From an uncultured Bacteroidales bacterium (GTDB taxonomy: Bacteria; Bacteroidota; Bacteroidia; Bacteroidales; FEN-979), in the NCBI GenBank assembly GCA_903928285.1, contig CAIYQH010000603.1, positions 1 to 8,230 on the forward strand: DNA of 8,230 nucleotides, read 5' to 3'. How positions within the stretch are numbered: position 1 is the first letter of the stretch; each line of letters begins with the position of its first letter. The notes below the pieces were generated by a model. The model was not told where the DNA came from. It searched no databases and saw only the letters and a list, made by a program, of their open reading frames with translations. This document shows positions 1-7,837 of this stretch, one piece after another. The position numbers and the translations under genes were made by a program.

Positions 1-30
1 GCCAAATTAAAGGAAGGAACCCCCCAGTTA

Positions 31-2844
31 ATGAACTCAGACACTCTCGACCCAAAGGACAATATCATCATCAAAGGCGCACGGGTCAACAATCTTAAGA
101 ATATCAGCGTTGCCATTCCCCGAAACAGGTTCGTGGTGATCACCGGTTTGTCGGGCTCGGGAAAATCATCCCTTGCCTTTGATACTCTGTATGCCGAAGG
201 GCAAAGGCGGTATGTGGAGAGCCTAAGCTCTTATGCCCGTCAATTCCTGGGGAGGATGAGCAAGCCCGATGTTGATTCGATCCAGGGTATCTCCCCGGCA
301 GTGGCGATCGAACAAAAGGTCAACACCTCCAACCCGCGTTCAACCGTAGGGACATCCACCGAAATTTATGAATACCTGAAGTTGCTGTTTGCCAGGATCG
401 GAAAGACTTACTCGCCTGTTTCCGGCGCACTCGTGCGGCGCGATACGGTCACCTCTGTGGTGGATCAACTCCTGGGCCTGCCGGCCGATACCCGGGTCAA
501 TGTCTTTGCGCCCCTTGATCTCACCTCTAAAAACGGCGACCTTGCCGCAAAATGCACCGTGCTGATGCAGCAGGGCTACACGCGGGTCATGGTTGATGGC
601 GAGATATTCCGGCTCGATGAGATCGGGTCTGTCAAAAAAAAGAAATTCAAAGAGCTTTTCGTCCTGATCGACAGGTTTTCCATCACCCATGATGATGAAG
701 ACCTCACCAGCCGCATCGCTGATTCAGTGCAGACGGCCTTTTTCGAAGGCCATGGAAGCTGTATGGTGGAAACCGGTTTCGACGAAAAAAAACGCACCCT
801 CTATTCAAACCGCTTTGAAGCCGACGGGATGATCTTTGAAGAGCCGACCGAAAACCTGTTCAGCTTCAACAACCCGTTTGGTGCCTGCAAGGCCTGCGAA
901 GGGTTTGGCAGCGTAATCGGCATCGACGAGGACCTGGTAATCCCGAACAAACGACTGTCGGTGTATGAAGAGGCAATTGCCTGCTGGAAGGGCGAGAAGA
1001 TGAGCGAATGGAAAAACGAGCTCATCCTTCACGCTTACCAGTTCGATTTCCCCGTGCATAAACCCATTTACGAACTCACCCCTGCCCAGCGTGAACTGTT
1101 GTGGACCGGGAATGACTATTTCAAAGGGCTGAACGAATTTTTCGAATTTGTCGAAAGCCAGAATTACAAGGTGCAATACAGGGTCATGATGTCGCGCTAC
1201 CGCGGGAAAACCGGCTGCCCCGAATGCAAGGGCACGCGGTTGCGCAAAGATGCCTCCTATGTGAAGGTCAATGGCTGCTCGGTGAGTGAACTGGTATTAA
1301 TGCCGCTGACGGAGCTCACCTTCTTTTTCAGGACCCTATCGCTGAACGATTATGAAACCACCGTGGCACGGCGGCTTGTCTTGGAGATCAACAACAGGCT
1401 CGAGGTATTGAATGATGTTGGGCTTGGCTACCTGACCCTGAACCGCTTGTCGGCAACCCTTTCGGGAGGCGAATCACAACGTATCAACCTTGCCACCGCG
1501 CTGGGCAGCAACCTGGTCGGATCCATGTATATCCTCGATGAGCCCAGTATCGGCCTGCATTCGCGCGATACCCAGCGGTTAATCAAGGTATTGCTGCGGT
1601 TGCGCGATCTTGGCAATACGGTCATCGTGGTTGAACACGATGAGGAGATCATCCGTGCTGCCGACGAGATCATCGACATCGGCCCGATGGCGGGTCATCA
1701 CGGCGGAGAGATCAACTTCCAGGGTGATTTCCGCAAGCTGAATGCCGACACGAAAAGTCTCACCGGTCAGTATCTGAATCATATCCGAAGCATCGAAATT
1801 CCCGAAATCCGCCGGAAGTGGCTTGAATTTATCGAAATCAGGGGCGCCCGGGAAAACAACCTGAAGGATGTGAATGTAAAAATTCCGCTGCATATCTTTA
1901 CGGCCATCACAGGCGTTAGCGGCTCGGGAAAGACCTCGCTGATAAAGCGTATCCTCTACCCGGCGCTGAAGAAAGTCCTGGGCGGGTACGGGGAGAAATC
2001 GGGGAAATTCGACAGACTGGAGGGAGATTACAGCAAAATAGGGTCGGTCGAGATGGTTGACCAGAATCCCATCGGCCGTTCTTCGCGTTCCAATCCCGCG
2101 ACCTATATCAAAGCCTTTGACGAGATCCGCGACCTGTATGCCGACCAGCAACTGGCAAGGGTTCGCGGATACAAACCCGGCTATTTTTCATTCAATATAG
2201 AAGGAGGGCGCTGCGACGAATGTGAAGGCGAGGGGGTGGTGAAAATCGAGATGCAGTTCATGGCCGACCTCTTTCTGCCCTGCGAGAGTTGCAAAGGAAA
2301 CCGGTTCAAGGAAGAGGTGCTGGATGTGAAGTATCATGAAAAATCGATTGTCGACATCCTGAACCTGACCGTTGACGAGGCGATGGAGTTCTTCCAGAAA
2401 GCCACCAAGCCCGGCGCACATGAAAAACATATCCTGGCAAAGCTGAAACCTTTGCAGGACGTGGGACTCGGCTACCTCCGCCTGGGTCAGTCCTCCAGTA
2501 CCCTGTCGGGTGGCGAGGCGCAACGTATCAAGTTGGCATTTTTCCTCTCCAAAGGTACCAGCGACAAGCCCACCCTCTTTATCTTTGACGAGCCAACCAC
2601 CGGGTTACATGTGCACGACATCCACAAGTTGCTGATCGCCTTTGAATCGCTTATTGCCAATGGTCACACCATCCTGGTGGTCGAGCACAACCTGGAGGTG
2701 ATCAAGAGCGCCGACTGGGTCATCGAACTCGGCCCCGAGGGAGGCGATGAAGGCGGGAACCTCGTCTTTGAAGGCACTCCCGAAGGTCTCGCGAAGGTCA
2801 AAGATTCCTATACTGCCGGCTACCTGCTGGAAAAACTGGGATAA
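31..2844 (+). CDS. uvrA: Excinuclease ABC subunit UvrA (one CxxC pair absent)
   Basis: This is the DNA-damage-recognising ATPase of nucleotide excision repair. It dimerises, loads UvrB at lesions and acts in the cytoplasm on DNA. The 937 residues match the usual UvrA length of about 940. Seen in order: first Walker A GLSGSGKSS at 39-47; the UvrB-binding region at roughly 130-245; CKAC at 286-289; an insertion region; CPEC at 396-399; ABC signature LSGGESQR at 477-484 and Walker B ILDEPS at 501-506; second Walker A GVSGSGKTS at 628-636; CDEC (728-731) and CESC (751-754) of the C-terminal zinc module; second signature LSGGEAQR at 825-832 and Walker B FIFDEPT at 850-856. The CPxCG-type pair expected near residue 260 in E. 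coli-like UvrA is missing (the stretch reads SNRFEADGM). The frame is open to the window edge, but ATG 31 fits because the conserved GARVNNLKN begins at residue 16. AGGAAGG at 11-17 lies rather far upstream to be the ribosome site. It could be a second UvrA paralogue rather than the only copy. Confidence 0.96.
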   Translation: MNSDTLDPKDNIIIKGARVNNLKNISVAIPRNRFVVITGLSGSGKSSLAFDTLYAEGQRRYVESLSSYARQFLGRMSKPDVDSIQGISPAVAIEQKVNTSNPRSTVGTSTEIYEYLKLLFARIGKTYSPVSGALVRRDTVTSVVDQLLGLPADTRVNVFAPLDLTSKNGDLAAKCTVLMQQGYTRVMVDGEIFRLDEIGSVKKKKFKELFVLIDRFSITHDDEDLTSRIADSVQTAFFEGHGSCMVETGFDEKKRTLYSNRFEADGMIFEEPTENLFSFNNPFGACKACEGFGSVIGIDEDLVIPNKRLSVYEEAIACWKGEKMSEWKNELILHAYQFDFPVHKPIYELTPAQRELLWTGNDYFKGLNEFFEFVESQNYKVQYRVMMSRYRGKTGCPECKGTRLRKDASYVKVNGCSVSELVLMPLTELTFFFRTLSLNDYETTVARRLVLEINNRLEVLNDVGLGYLTLNRLSATLSGGESQRINLATALGSNLVGSMYILDEPSIGLHSRDTQRLIKVLLRLRDLGNTVIVVEHDEEIIRAADEIIDIGPMAGHHGGEINFQGDFRKLNADTKSLTGQYLNHIRSIEIPEIRRKWLEFIEIRGARENNLKDVNVKIPLHIFTAITGVSGSGKTSLIKRILYPALKKVLGGYGEKSGKFDRLEGDYSKIGSVEMVDQNPIGRSSRSNPATYIKAFDEIRDLYADQQLARVRGYKPGYFSFNIEGGRCDECEGEGVVKIEMQFMADLFLPCESCKGNRFKEEVLDVKYHEKSIVDILNLTVDEAMEFFQKATKPGAHEKHILAKLKPLQDVGLGYLRLGQSSSTLSGGEAQRIKLAFFLSKGTSDKPTLFIFDEPTTGLHVHDIHKLLIAFESLIANGHTILVVEHNLEVIKSADWVIELGPEGGDEGGNLVFEGTPEGLAKVKDSYTAGYLLEKLG

Positions 2845-2868
2845 AACCTGTTTTTTTTCATCCCCGGA

Positions 2869-2885
2869 TTTACCATTTTGGTGAA
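2869..2885. repeat. Short inverted repeat in the uvrA downstream gap
   Basis: A 7-bp inverted repeat (TTTACCA, loop TTT, TGGTGAA, with one G-T pair) lies between the uvrA stop and the next gene. A run of eight T lies before it at 2851-2858, not after it, so it does not have the layout of a standard intrinsic terminator on either strand. The rest of the 101-base gap (2845-2945) shows nothing convincing. The hairpin may be chance or may mark the 3' end of the uvrA transcript. Confidence 0.25.
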
Positions 2886-2945
2886 ATAGTCACTATCTTT
2901 ATGGTGCAGATGACAGATTTGCTTATGGCCACCAATCCTTCAGCA

Positions 2946-5000
2946 ATGAAACCTTATATTTTCCTATTCATCGTCCTCCTGGCCGCCTGCCCGGAAATAC
3001 AGGCCCAGGATTATTGTAACCTTATCAACTCCGGAACGGCATACTATTCCGGATTGACCGTTCAGCCCGGGCTTCTCTCGGGCGTCGGTTACGAATCCGC
3101 TACTGCAACCGGCAACGGCGACACCCTGTTCCTGGCAATAAACACCATCCGCCCGATGACTCCCCCGGGAACCCTCCTCGACACCACCGGCGGCATCCTG
3201 GGCCGCAACATCGAAAAGCTCAGCAATGGGTGGTTCAGGTTTTACACAGCCGCCGGAGACACCATCCTACTGAACACAGGAGCTGTCGTGAACGGAACGT
3301 GGAAGTTCATCAACCTGCCCCAAAACGGGCGGCTGATGGCCACCTGCACCTCCATCCAGCCGGAAACGTTTCTCGGCGTGACCGACACGGTCAAGACCTT
3401 CACCTTCCAGGCGAAGGATGCCGGGGGCGCGAACATCGCGCACTATTTTAACGGCAAAACCATCCGGTTGAGCCGCCGGTTCGGACTGGTCCAGTTTTAC
3501 GATCTTTACAGGATGCCTGAATCCACTGATCTTTATACGCTGGAAGGCCGCTCCCAGCCGGCCATCGGCTTCCAGGGACTCACCTGGCACGATGTCTACG
3601 ATTATAATATCGGGGACGTATTCCATATCAAAAAACACGACAATTACCAGCTGACTTCGCAGCATTATACCGATGATTATTATACCATCAAAACGGTGAC
3701 CGCAAAGCAGGTAGCCGTCGGCGGGGGCACCGTCACCTATACATTCGATTACTGCAAGGCTACGACCGGTTTCAGCTTCTCCCAGGGATATGTGACCTCC
3801 TATTCCATTGGCAATATGCAGGAATCCTATCCCTATACAAACCAACCGGCCGGCAATTCATCTGGTACGGTCCCCTGTATATTCAACACGTCGGGGACGC
3901 AGTTCTACACAACGCTGCAGGGCATCGGACTGGAACACCCGGCCACCGGTGAAAAATACAACTATTACGCGTGTTGCTGGATGGAAAACCCCGCTTACAG
4001 CAGTCATATTTATGAAGAGGAATTTACCCGGGGAGTCGGGCGCAACCACTGGAAGCAATGGACCCTCTATAACTGGGAGGTTTATTATGATTATGAAGAC
4101 CTGGTATATTTCAAGAAAGGCAGTGAGGAATGGGGAACCCCAATATACATTGATTGCAATACGATGATCCCATCGTTTACAGTAAGTCCTGCCTCGTTGA
4201 CCCTGGGATATCTGCCCGGAGATACTGCCACCATGCACATTGTGTCAAACAGCTCGTGGTCCCTGCACATTCCGCCGGGAGATACAAAATTCCAGTTCAG
4301 CCAGCTGAACGGTTCCGGGAATGCAAATGTTCTCGTGACAACTTCAGATACAAACACAACCCTGGGCCTGGTCGTCACGGTTGTCCAGATCACCATCGGC
4401 AACAATTCAACTGTTAAATATTACTCCGTGATGCAATCACCTAATCCGGCCCCCTATTTCGAATCCCATCCCGATACGCTGGTCCTCGGTTGGGAGTGGG
4501 GTTCTTACACCGAAGATCTGTTCATAACGACAAACCAGCCCTGGTCCATCAGCAACGTTGGCTGGCCTTCGTGGGCCAATGCTTCCGCTACCTCCGGGAC
4601 CGGCGGTGCCCTGGTGGAGTTCACTGCCGGGCAGAGTCACAACGGGGCCGGAAACCGTGTGGCAAACCTTGTTATCGAAACTCCCGCGGGCAATCATAAC
4701 CTTTGCCTGGTGCAGTCGGGCCGTTACGGAACCGGCATCGGACAGGCCCAAACCGGCGGGATAACGGTATTCCCAAACCCCGCCAGAAGTAGCATAAGGG
4801 TTACGCTGAGCGGTTTTCTGCCCGGTTCTGAAAAGTCGGTTGCCCTGTATGATCTTACCGGCAGGAAGGTATTTTCTGCCCGCCTGGATGGAAATGACTA
4901 CCTTTTCGACGCCGGGAAACTAAACCCGGGTATGTATATCGTGAAGCTATCCGATCCTGACTGGACCGTGCTGGCCATTCAGAAGCTCATCATCGAATAA
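2946..5000 (+). CDS. T9SS type A sorting-domain secreted protein with two BACON-like domains
   Basis: This is a predicted secreted or cell-surface protein of unknown function, 684 residues from the chosen ATG. That ATG is preferred over the in-frame ATG at 2901 because it places MKPYIFLFIVLLAAC, a signal peptide, at the N-terminus; the longer form would put 15 polar residues in front. Cleavage after IQA (residue 20, before QDY) fits signal peptidase I. LAAC at 12-15 also resembles a lipobox. Residues about 21-405 match no family I recognise. They are rich in Tyr, Trp, Gly and Thr, with landmarks GDVFHI (223-228), YEEEFTRGVGRNHW (356-369) and EDLVYFKKGSEEWGTP (384-399). Two beta-sandwich repeats of BACON or Ig-like type follow, at about 409-498 and 499-591, each with a Trp in an SNSSWS/TNQPWS strand and ending in VMQS/LVQSG. 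The last 79 residues, from ITVFPNP (606-612) through LYDLTGRKV and NPGMYIVKL, are a type A (Por_Secre_tail) T9SS sorting domain. In known T9SS cargo this tail directs passage across the outer membrane and is removed there. Carbohydrate binding by the BACON repeats is a family suggestion only. Confidence 0.88.
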   Translation: MKPYIFLFIVLLAACPEIQAQDYCNLINSGTAYYSGLTVQPGLLSGVGYESATATGNGDTLFLAINTIRPMTPPGTLLDTTGGILGRNIEKLSNGWFRFYTAAGDTILLNTGAVVNGTWKFINLPQNGRLMATCTSIQPETFLGVTDTVKTFTFQAKDAGGANIAHYFNGKTIRLSRRFGLVQFYDLYRMPESTDLYTLEGRSQPAIGFQGLTWHDVYDYNIGDVFHIKKHDNYQLTSQHYTDDYYTIKTVTAKQVAVGGGTVTYTFDYCKATTGFSFSQGYVTSYSIGNMQESYPYTNQPAGNSSGTVPCIFNTSGTQFYTTLQGIGLEHPATGEKYNYYACCWMENPAYSSHIYEEEFTRGVGRNHWKQWTLYNWEVYYDYEDLVYFKKGSEEWGTPIYIDCNTMIPSFTVSPASLTLGYLPGDTATMHIVSNSSWSLHIPPGDTKFQFSQLNGSGNANVLVTTSDTNTTLGLVVTVVQITIGNNSTVKYYSVMQSPNPAPYFESHPDTLVLGWEWGSYTEDLFITTNQPWSISNVGWPSWANASATSGTGGALVEFTAGQSHNGAGNRVANLVIETPAGNHNLCLVQSGRYGTGIGQAQTGGITVFPNPARSSIRVTLSGFLPGSEKSVALYDLTGRKVFSARLDGNDYLFDAGKLNPGMYIVKLSDPDWTVLAIQKLIIE

Positions 5001-5038
5001 GAACCAGGTTCATTCTTTATCCAGATATTCAACTGCCC

Positions 5039-6397
5039 ATGAAGTCGATCAATCCCGCCACAGGGGAGATAATTCAGGAATACCAAGAGCATTCATCCCA
5101 GGAGGTTCAGTCCATCATCCACCAAGTTGACCTTGACTGGCAGGATTGGAAATCCACCTCCTTCAGCGAGCGTGCGGTCATGATGAAGAACGCGGCGCGT
5201 ATCCTGCGCGAACGAAAAGCAGAGTTTGCCCGGCTGATGACGGCAGAAATGGGAAAACGGCTCCTTGAATCGGAGGCGGAAATTGAAAAATGTGCCTGGG
5301 TCTGCGAATTTTATGCCGAAAAGGCCGAAGAATTCCTGCGTGATGAAGAGATCGTCAGCGATGCCTCCCGAAGTTTCGTGGCATTTCAGCCCCTGGGTGT
5401 GATCCTGGCAGTCATGCCCTGGAACTTCCCCTTCTGGCAGGTGATCCGGTTTGCTGCCCCTGCATTGATGGCGGGCAATGCAGCGGTGCTGAAACATGCC
5501 TCCAATGTGCCTGGTTGTGCCCTGGCAATTGAAGCGATCTTCCGGGAGGCAGGATTCCCGCTCGACCTGTTCAGAACGCTCCTGATCCCTTCGTCCGGCG
5601 TGGAGGCCGTCGTCGCACATCCGCATGTGGCGGCAGTTACCCTGACGGGTAGTGAGGCTGCGGGCAGCCATGTAGCCTCTCTCGCAGGCAGGCACCTTAA
5701 AAAGACTGTACTGGAACTGGGAGGCGCCGACCCCTTTATCGTGCTTGAAGATGCCGACCTTGACCTTGCGGTAAAAACCGCCGTAACGGCCCGGATGATC
5801 AACCAGGGACAAAGTTGTATCGCCGCCAAGCGCTTCATTGTAGCGGAACAAGTGGCCCTGCCGTTCGAAAGAGCGCTAAAAACAGCGTTTGAGTCTCTCC
5901 GGATGGGAGATCCGATGGATCAAGATACCCAGGTTGGCCCGCTGGCAAGGCCCGACCTGGTGGATGAGATCGAAAGCCAGGTTAACAGGTCGGTTGATGC
6001 AGGGGCACGGCTGGTTGCCGGCGGTCATCGGCCCGACCTGAAGGGCTGTTACTTCGAACCCACGATCTTGGCCGATGTCAGAAAAGGGATGGCTGTTTAC
6101 GATGAGGAGACCTTTGGACCTGTGGTTTCCATTATAACTGTTAAAAATGCAGAGGAGGCCGTTGCCGTTGCCAACGATTCGGCATTCGGACTGGGAGGCT
6201 GTGTCTGGACCAGCGACCTTCAACGGGGAGAAGCCATTGCCAGGCGCGTTGAAACCGGCGCCATGTTTGTGAACGGCATGACCAGATCAGATCCGCGTCT
6301 CCCCTTTGGCGGCATCAAAAAATCCGGTTACGGACGGGAATTGGGCAGCCACGGTATCCGGGAGTTTGTCAACATCAAAACCATCTGGATCGGGTAG
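5039..6397 (+). CDS. NAD(P)-dependent succinate-semialdehyde-type dehydrogenase
   Basis: A cytoplasmic aldehyde dehydrogenase of 452 residues that oxidises an aldehyde to its acid with NAD(P)+. The best guess for the substrate is succinate semialdehyde, giving succinate. Visible landmarks are PWNFP at 127-131 with the oxyanion Asn129; LKHASN at 151-156, whose Lys152 is in the cofactor pocket; TLTGSEAAG at 201-209; the general base Glu226 in LELGGADP; the nucleophile Cys260 in NQGQSC; EETFGPV at 356-362; and PFGGIKKSGYGRELG at 422-436. All catalytic residues are present. The short length, the LKHASNVPG segment and the RSDPRLPFGG motif resemble the Sad (YneI)/mycobacterial GabD1 group rather than longer GabD enzymes. 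Substrate choice in this superfamily cannot be settled by reading motifs, so a generic aldehyde dehydrogenase remains possible. The ATG opens directly on the conserved SINPATGE. No Shine-Dalgarno or clear promoter lies in the 38 bases after the preceding stop, so read-through from the T9SS gene is plausible. No GABA transaminase gene lies nearby. Confidence 0.94.
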   Translation: MKSINPATGEIIQEYQEHSSQEVQSIIHQVDLDWQDWKSTSFSERAVMMKNAARILRERKAEFARLMTAEMGKRLLESEAEIEKCAWVCEFYAEKAEEFLRDEEIVSDASRSFVAFQPLGVILAVMPWNFPFWQVIRFAAPALMAGNAAVLKHASNVPGCALAIEAIFREAGFPLDLFRTLLIPSSGVEAVVAHPHVAAVTLTGSEAAGSHVASLAGRHLKKTVLELGGADPFIVLEDADLDLAVKTAVTARMINQGQSCIAAKRFIVAEQVALPFERALKTAFESLRMGDPMDQDTQVGPLARPDLVDEIESQVNRSVDAGARLVAGGHRPDLKGCYFEPTILADVRKGMAVYDEETFGPVVSIITVKNAEEAVAVANDSAFGLGGCVWTSDLQRGEAIARRVETGAMFVNGMTRSDPRLPFGGIKKSGYGRELGSHGIREFVNIKTIWIG

Positions 6398-6418
6398 GTT
6401 TCGGGTAGCGAATTATCC

Positions 6419-7837
6419 CTATTTTTTCATGTTATGCCTTGATACAGCAGCATCGGCAGGACAGGATTGCAGATAGTCATCGACCTTTGCAATGGATGTG
6501 AGGACCTTGGTTAAGTCTGGTGTTGGTTTAAACCAAAAGACCAGGGTATCCGCTCTTTTCCCCAGGTTTAAAGCTGCCATGTTGACCTGTACCGGCAGCA
6601 GTTTCATGGCAGGGTCCTTTTCAGCCCCGGTCATGTCGAGCGTCCTGCTGCCATTATAACCTGCCACAACGACGGGGTAAAAATCATGGGTGGTAAGCGC
6701 TTGTTTCTTCAGGATCTTTTCAGGCTGTGAATGGACGGTGATCTGTTCACCCGGGTGGAGGATGATGCTTGCGCTGTAGGTTCCTGCTGTAAAATAAAGG
6801 CAGGTTGTTCCTTTGTCGCTGCGGCCGTGACGGATGTTTTTATAATACAATCCCGAAGGCTGGCATTCAAAGCCCAGCAAGGCCAACTGATCCGGTTTGA
6901 GTTCGAGATATTTCGCAGCGGGTTGATCCTTTGCTGCCGACTGGGGAGGCGTCATTTGTTTCTGGGCAAACACCTGCACCATCAGGGCGATGAGCGGGAT
7001 AAACAACAGGGCCTTCAGCAGGGCTCCCGGTCTGGAATTTTGCTTGTTCATCATGGCTAAACGGGTTTTAAGGTTATGTTGGTTGAATTGGTTGGCCAGG
7101 TTAAAACGGGTCTCACCGGCAACGGAACGCACCAGTAGTAACTGGTAGTCCGACACACCGACCCCCTGTTTAATAACATTCCGGTCGGCCTCGAATTCGT
7201 GGTTCTGTTTCAGTTCAAACCGGATAAGCCACGAAAACGGGTTAAACCAGGTAAACGCGAGGTAACACTCGGAGAGAAGCAGATCGAGTCCGTGACCAGC
7301 CCTGAGATGGGTCTGTTCATGGAGGATGATCTCGTTGCCATGGCTCCTGTAATCCTTTTCAGAGAGGATGATCCATCTGCCGAAGCAAAAGGGAATCACT
7401 TCGCCGGGATAAAGGGCAATGCGGGTTCCCCGGAGGATCTCTTTTCTTGATTTTCCAAGGATCACCATGATCCGGGTTATGGAATAGAGGATGAGAATGA
7501 GTTGTATCGCGGCGCCGGCAAGATACAGCATTACCAATGAGCCCGGAGAATGTTTTTGCGGTGGTATTACCGGTATCGGCGCTGATTCCGGTAATGCCGT
7601 GACTACCGGCATCGCCGGGGTAAAAACAGATTCCAGTTTCTGAACCGGCAGCGCGATACCCTTATAAGCCACCTGGATCCTGATCAGTGGCACCACGAGC
7701 GCCATAACGATGATCCCGAGCAGTATGGCCCGTTTAATGCGGTGAAAGGTCTCACAGCGCAACAACAGGTAATAGAGCAGGTATCCTGCCGCCAGGCAGA
7801 CCGACGATTTCAGTGAAAAAAGCATCCATGTTCCCAT
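6419..7837 (-). CDS. M56 (BlaR1-like) membrane metallopeptidase
   Basis: An inner-membrane zinc protease and probable signal transducer, 472 residues from the ATG at 7837. Hydrophobic segments lie at about 4-26, 35-55, 100-126 and 271-290, with a weaker one near 184-205. A Pro-rich stretch at about 79-93 lies in the loop before the third. The peptidase motif HEQTH (173-177) and downstream HEFEAD (213-218), with Glu214 as likely third zinc ligand, define family M56 as in BlaR1/MecR1. After the last membrane segment comes a domain of about 180 residues, presumably periplasmic. It holds LELKPDQLALLGFE and DTLVFWFKPTPD and shows no penicillin-binding (SxxK transpeptidase-like) sensor, so this is not a classical beta-lactam receptor. 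The ATG overlaps the repressor stop as TGATG, which implies translational coupling. A GTG at 7840 would add one residue. By analogy with BlaR1, activation leads to inactivation of the co-transcribed repressor, but the signal is unknown. Confidence 0.93.
   Translation of the reverse strand: MGTWMLFSLKSSVCLAAGYLLYYLLLRCETFHRIKRAILLGIIVMALVVPLIRIQVAYKGIALPVQKLESVFTPAMPVVTALPESAPIPVIPPQKHSPGSLVMLYLAGAAIQLILILYSITRIMVILGKSRKEILRGTRIALYPGEVIPFCFGRWIILSEKDYRSHGNEIILHEQTHLRAGHGLDLLLSECYLAFTWFNPFSWLIRFELKQNHEFEADRNVIKQGVGVSDYQLLLVRSVAGETRFNLANQFNQHNLKTRLAMMNKQNSRPGALLKALLFIPLIALMVQVFAQKQMTPPQSAAKDQPAAKYLELKPDQLALLGFECQPSGLYYKNIRHGRSDKGTTCLYFTAGTYSASIILHPGEQITVHSQPEKILKKQALTTHDFYPVVVAGYNGSRTLDMTGAEKDPAMKLLPVQVNMAALNLGKRADTLVFWFKPTPDLTKVLTSIAKVDDYLQSCPADAAVSRHNMKK

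Noticed and set aside
1..30. End of an upstream gene (TAA at 8-10), or an upstream extension of uvrA
   Set aside because: Only a few codons are visible, too little to support either; the conserved UvrA start agrees with ATG 31.
634..792. Two runs of eight A (634-641 and 785-792) as frameshift or slippage sites in uvrA
   Set aside because: The frame and conserved UvrA sequence continue intact through both; they encode Lys-rich stretches.
1579..2151. Long antisense open frame inside uvrA (190 codons), and similar ones at 3267-3845 and 5093-5851
   Set aside because: They lie wholly opposite well-supported genes, show no recognisable domains, and are expected in moderately GC-rich coding DNA.
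2843..2858. AAAACCTG followed by a T run as a uvrA intrinsic terminator
   Set aside because: The only possible stem is AAAAC/GTTTT with a 2-base loop, which is not a stable terminator hairpin.
2877..2901. TTTG and TATCTTTA as a Bacteroidota promoter for the T9SS gene
   Set aside because: The -7-like element has one mismatch and the spacer to TTTG is only 13 bases, too short for the usual arrangement.
2901..2945. Upstream in-frame ATG for the T9SS protein (699-residue version)
   Set aside because: It would put 15 polar residues ahead of a good signal peptide; the ATG at 2946 gives a normal export signal.
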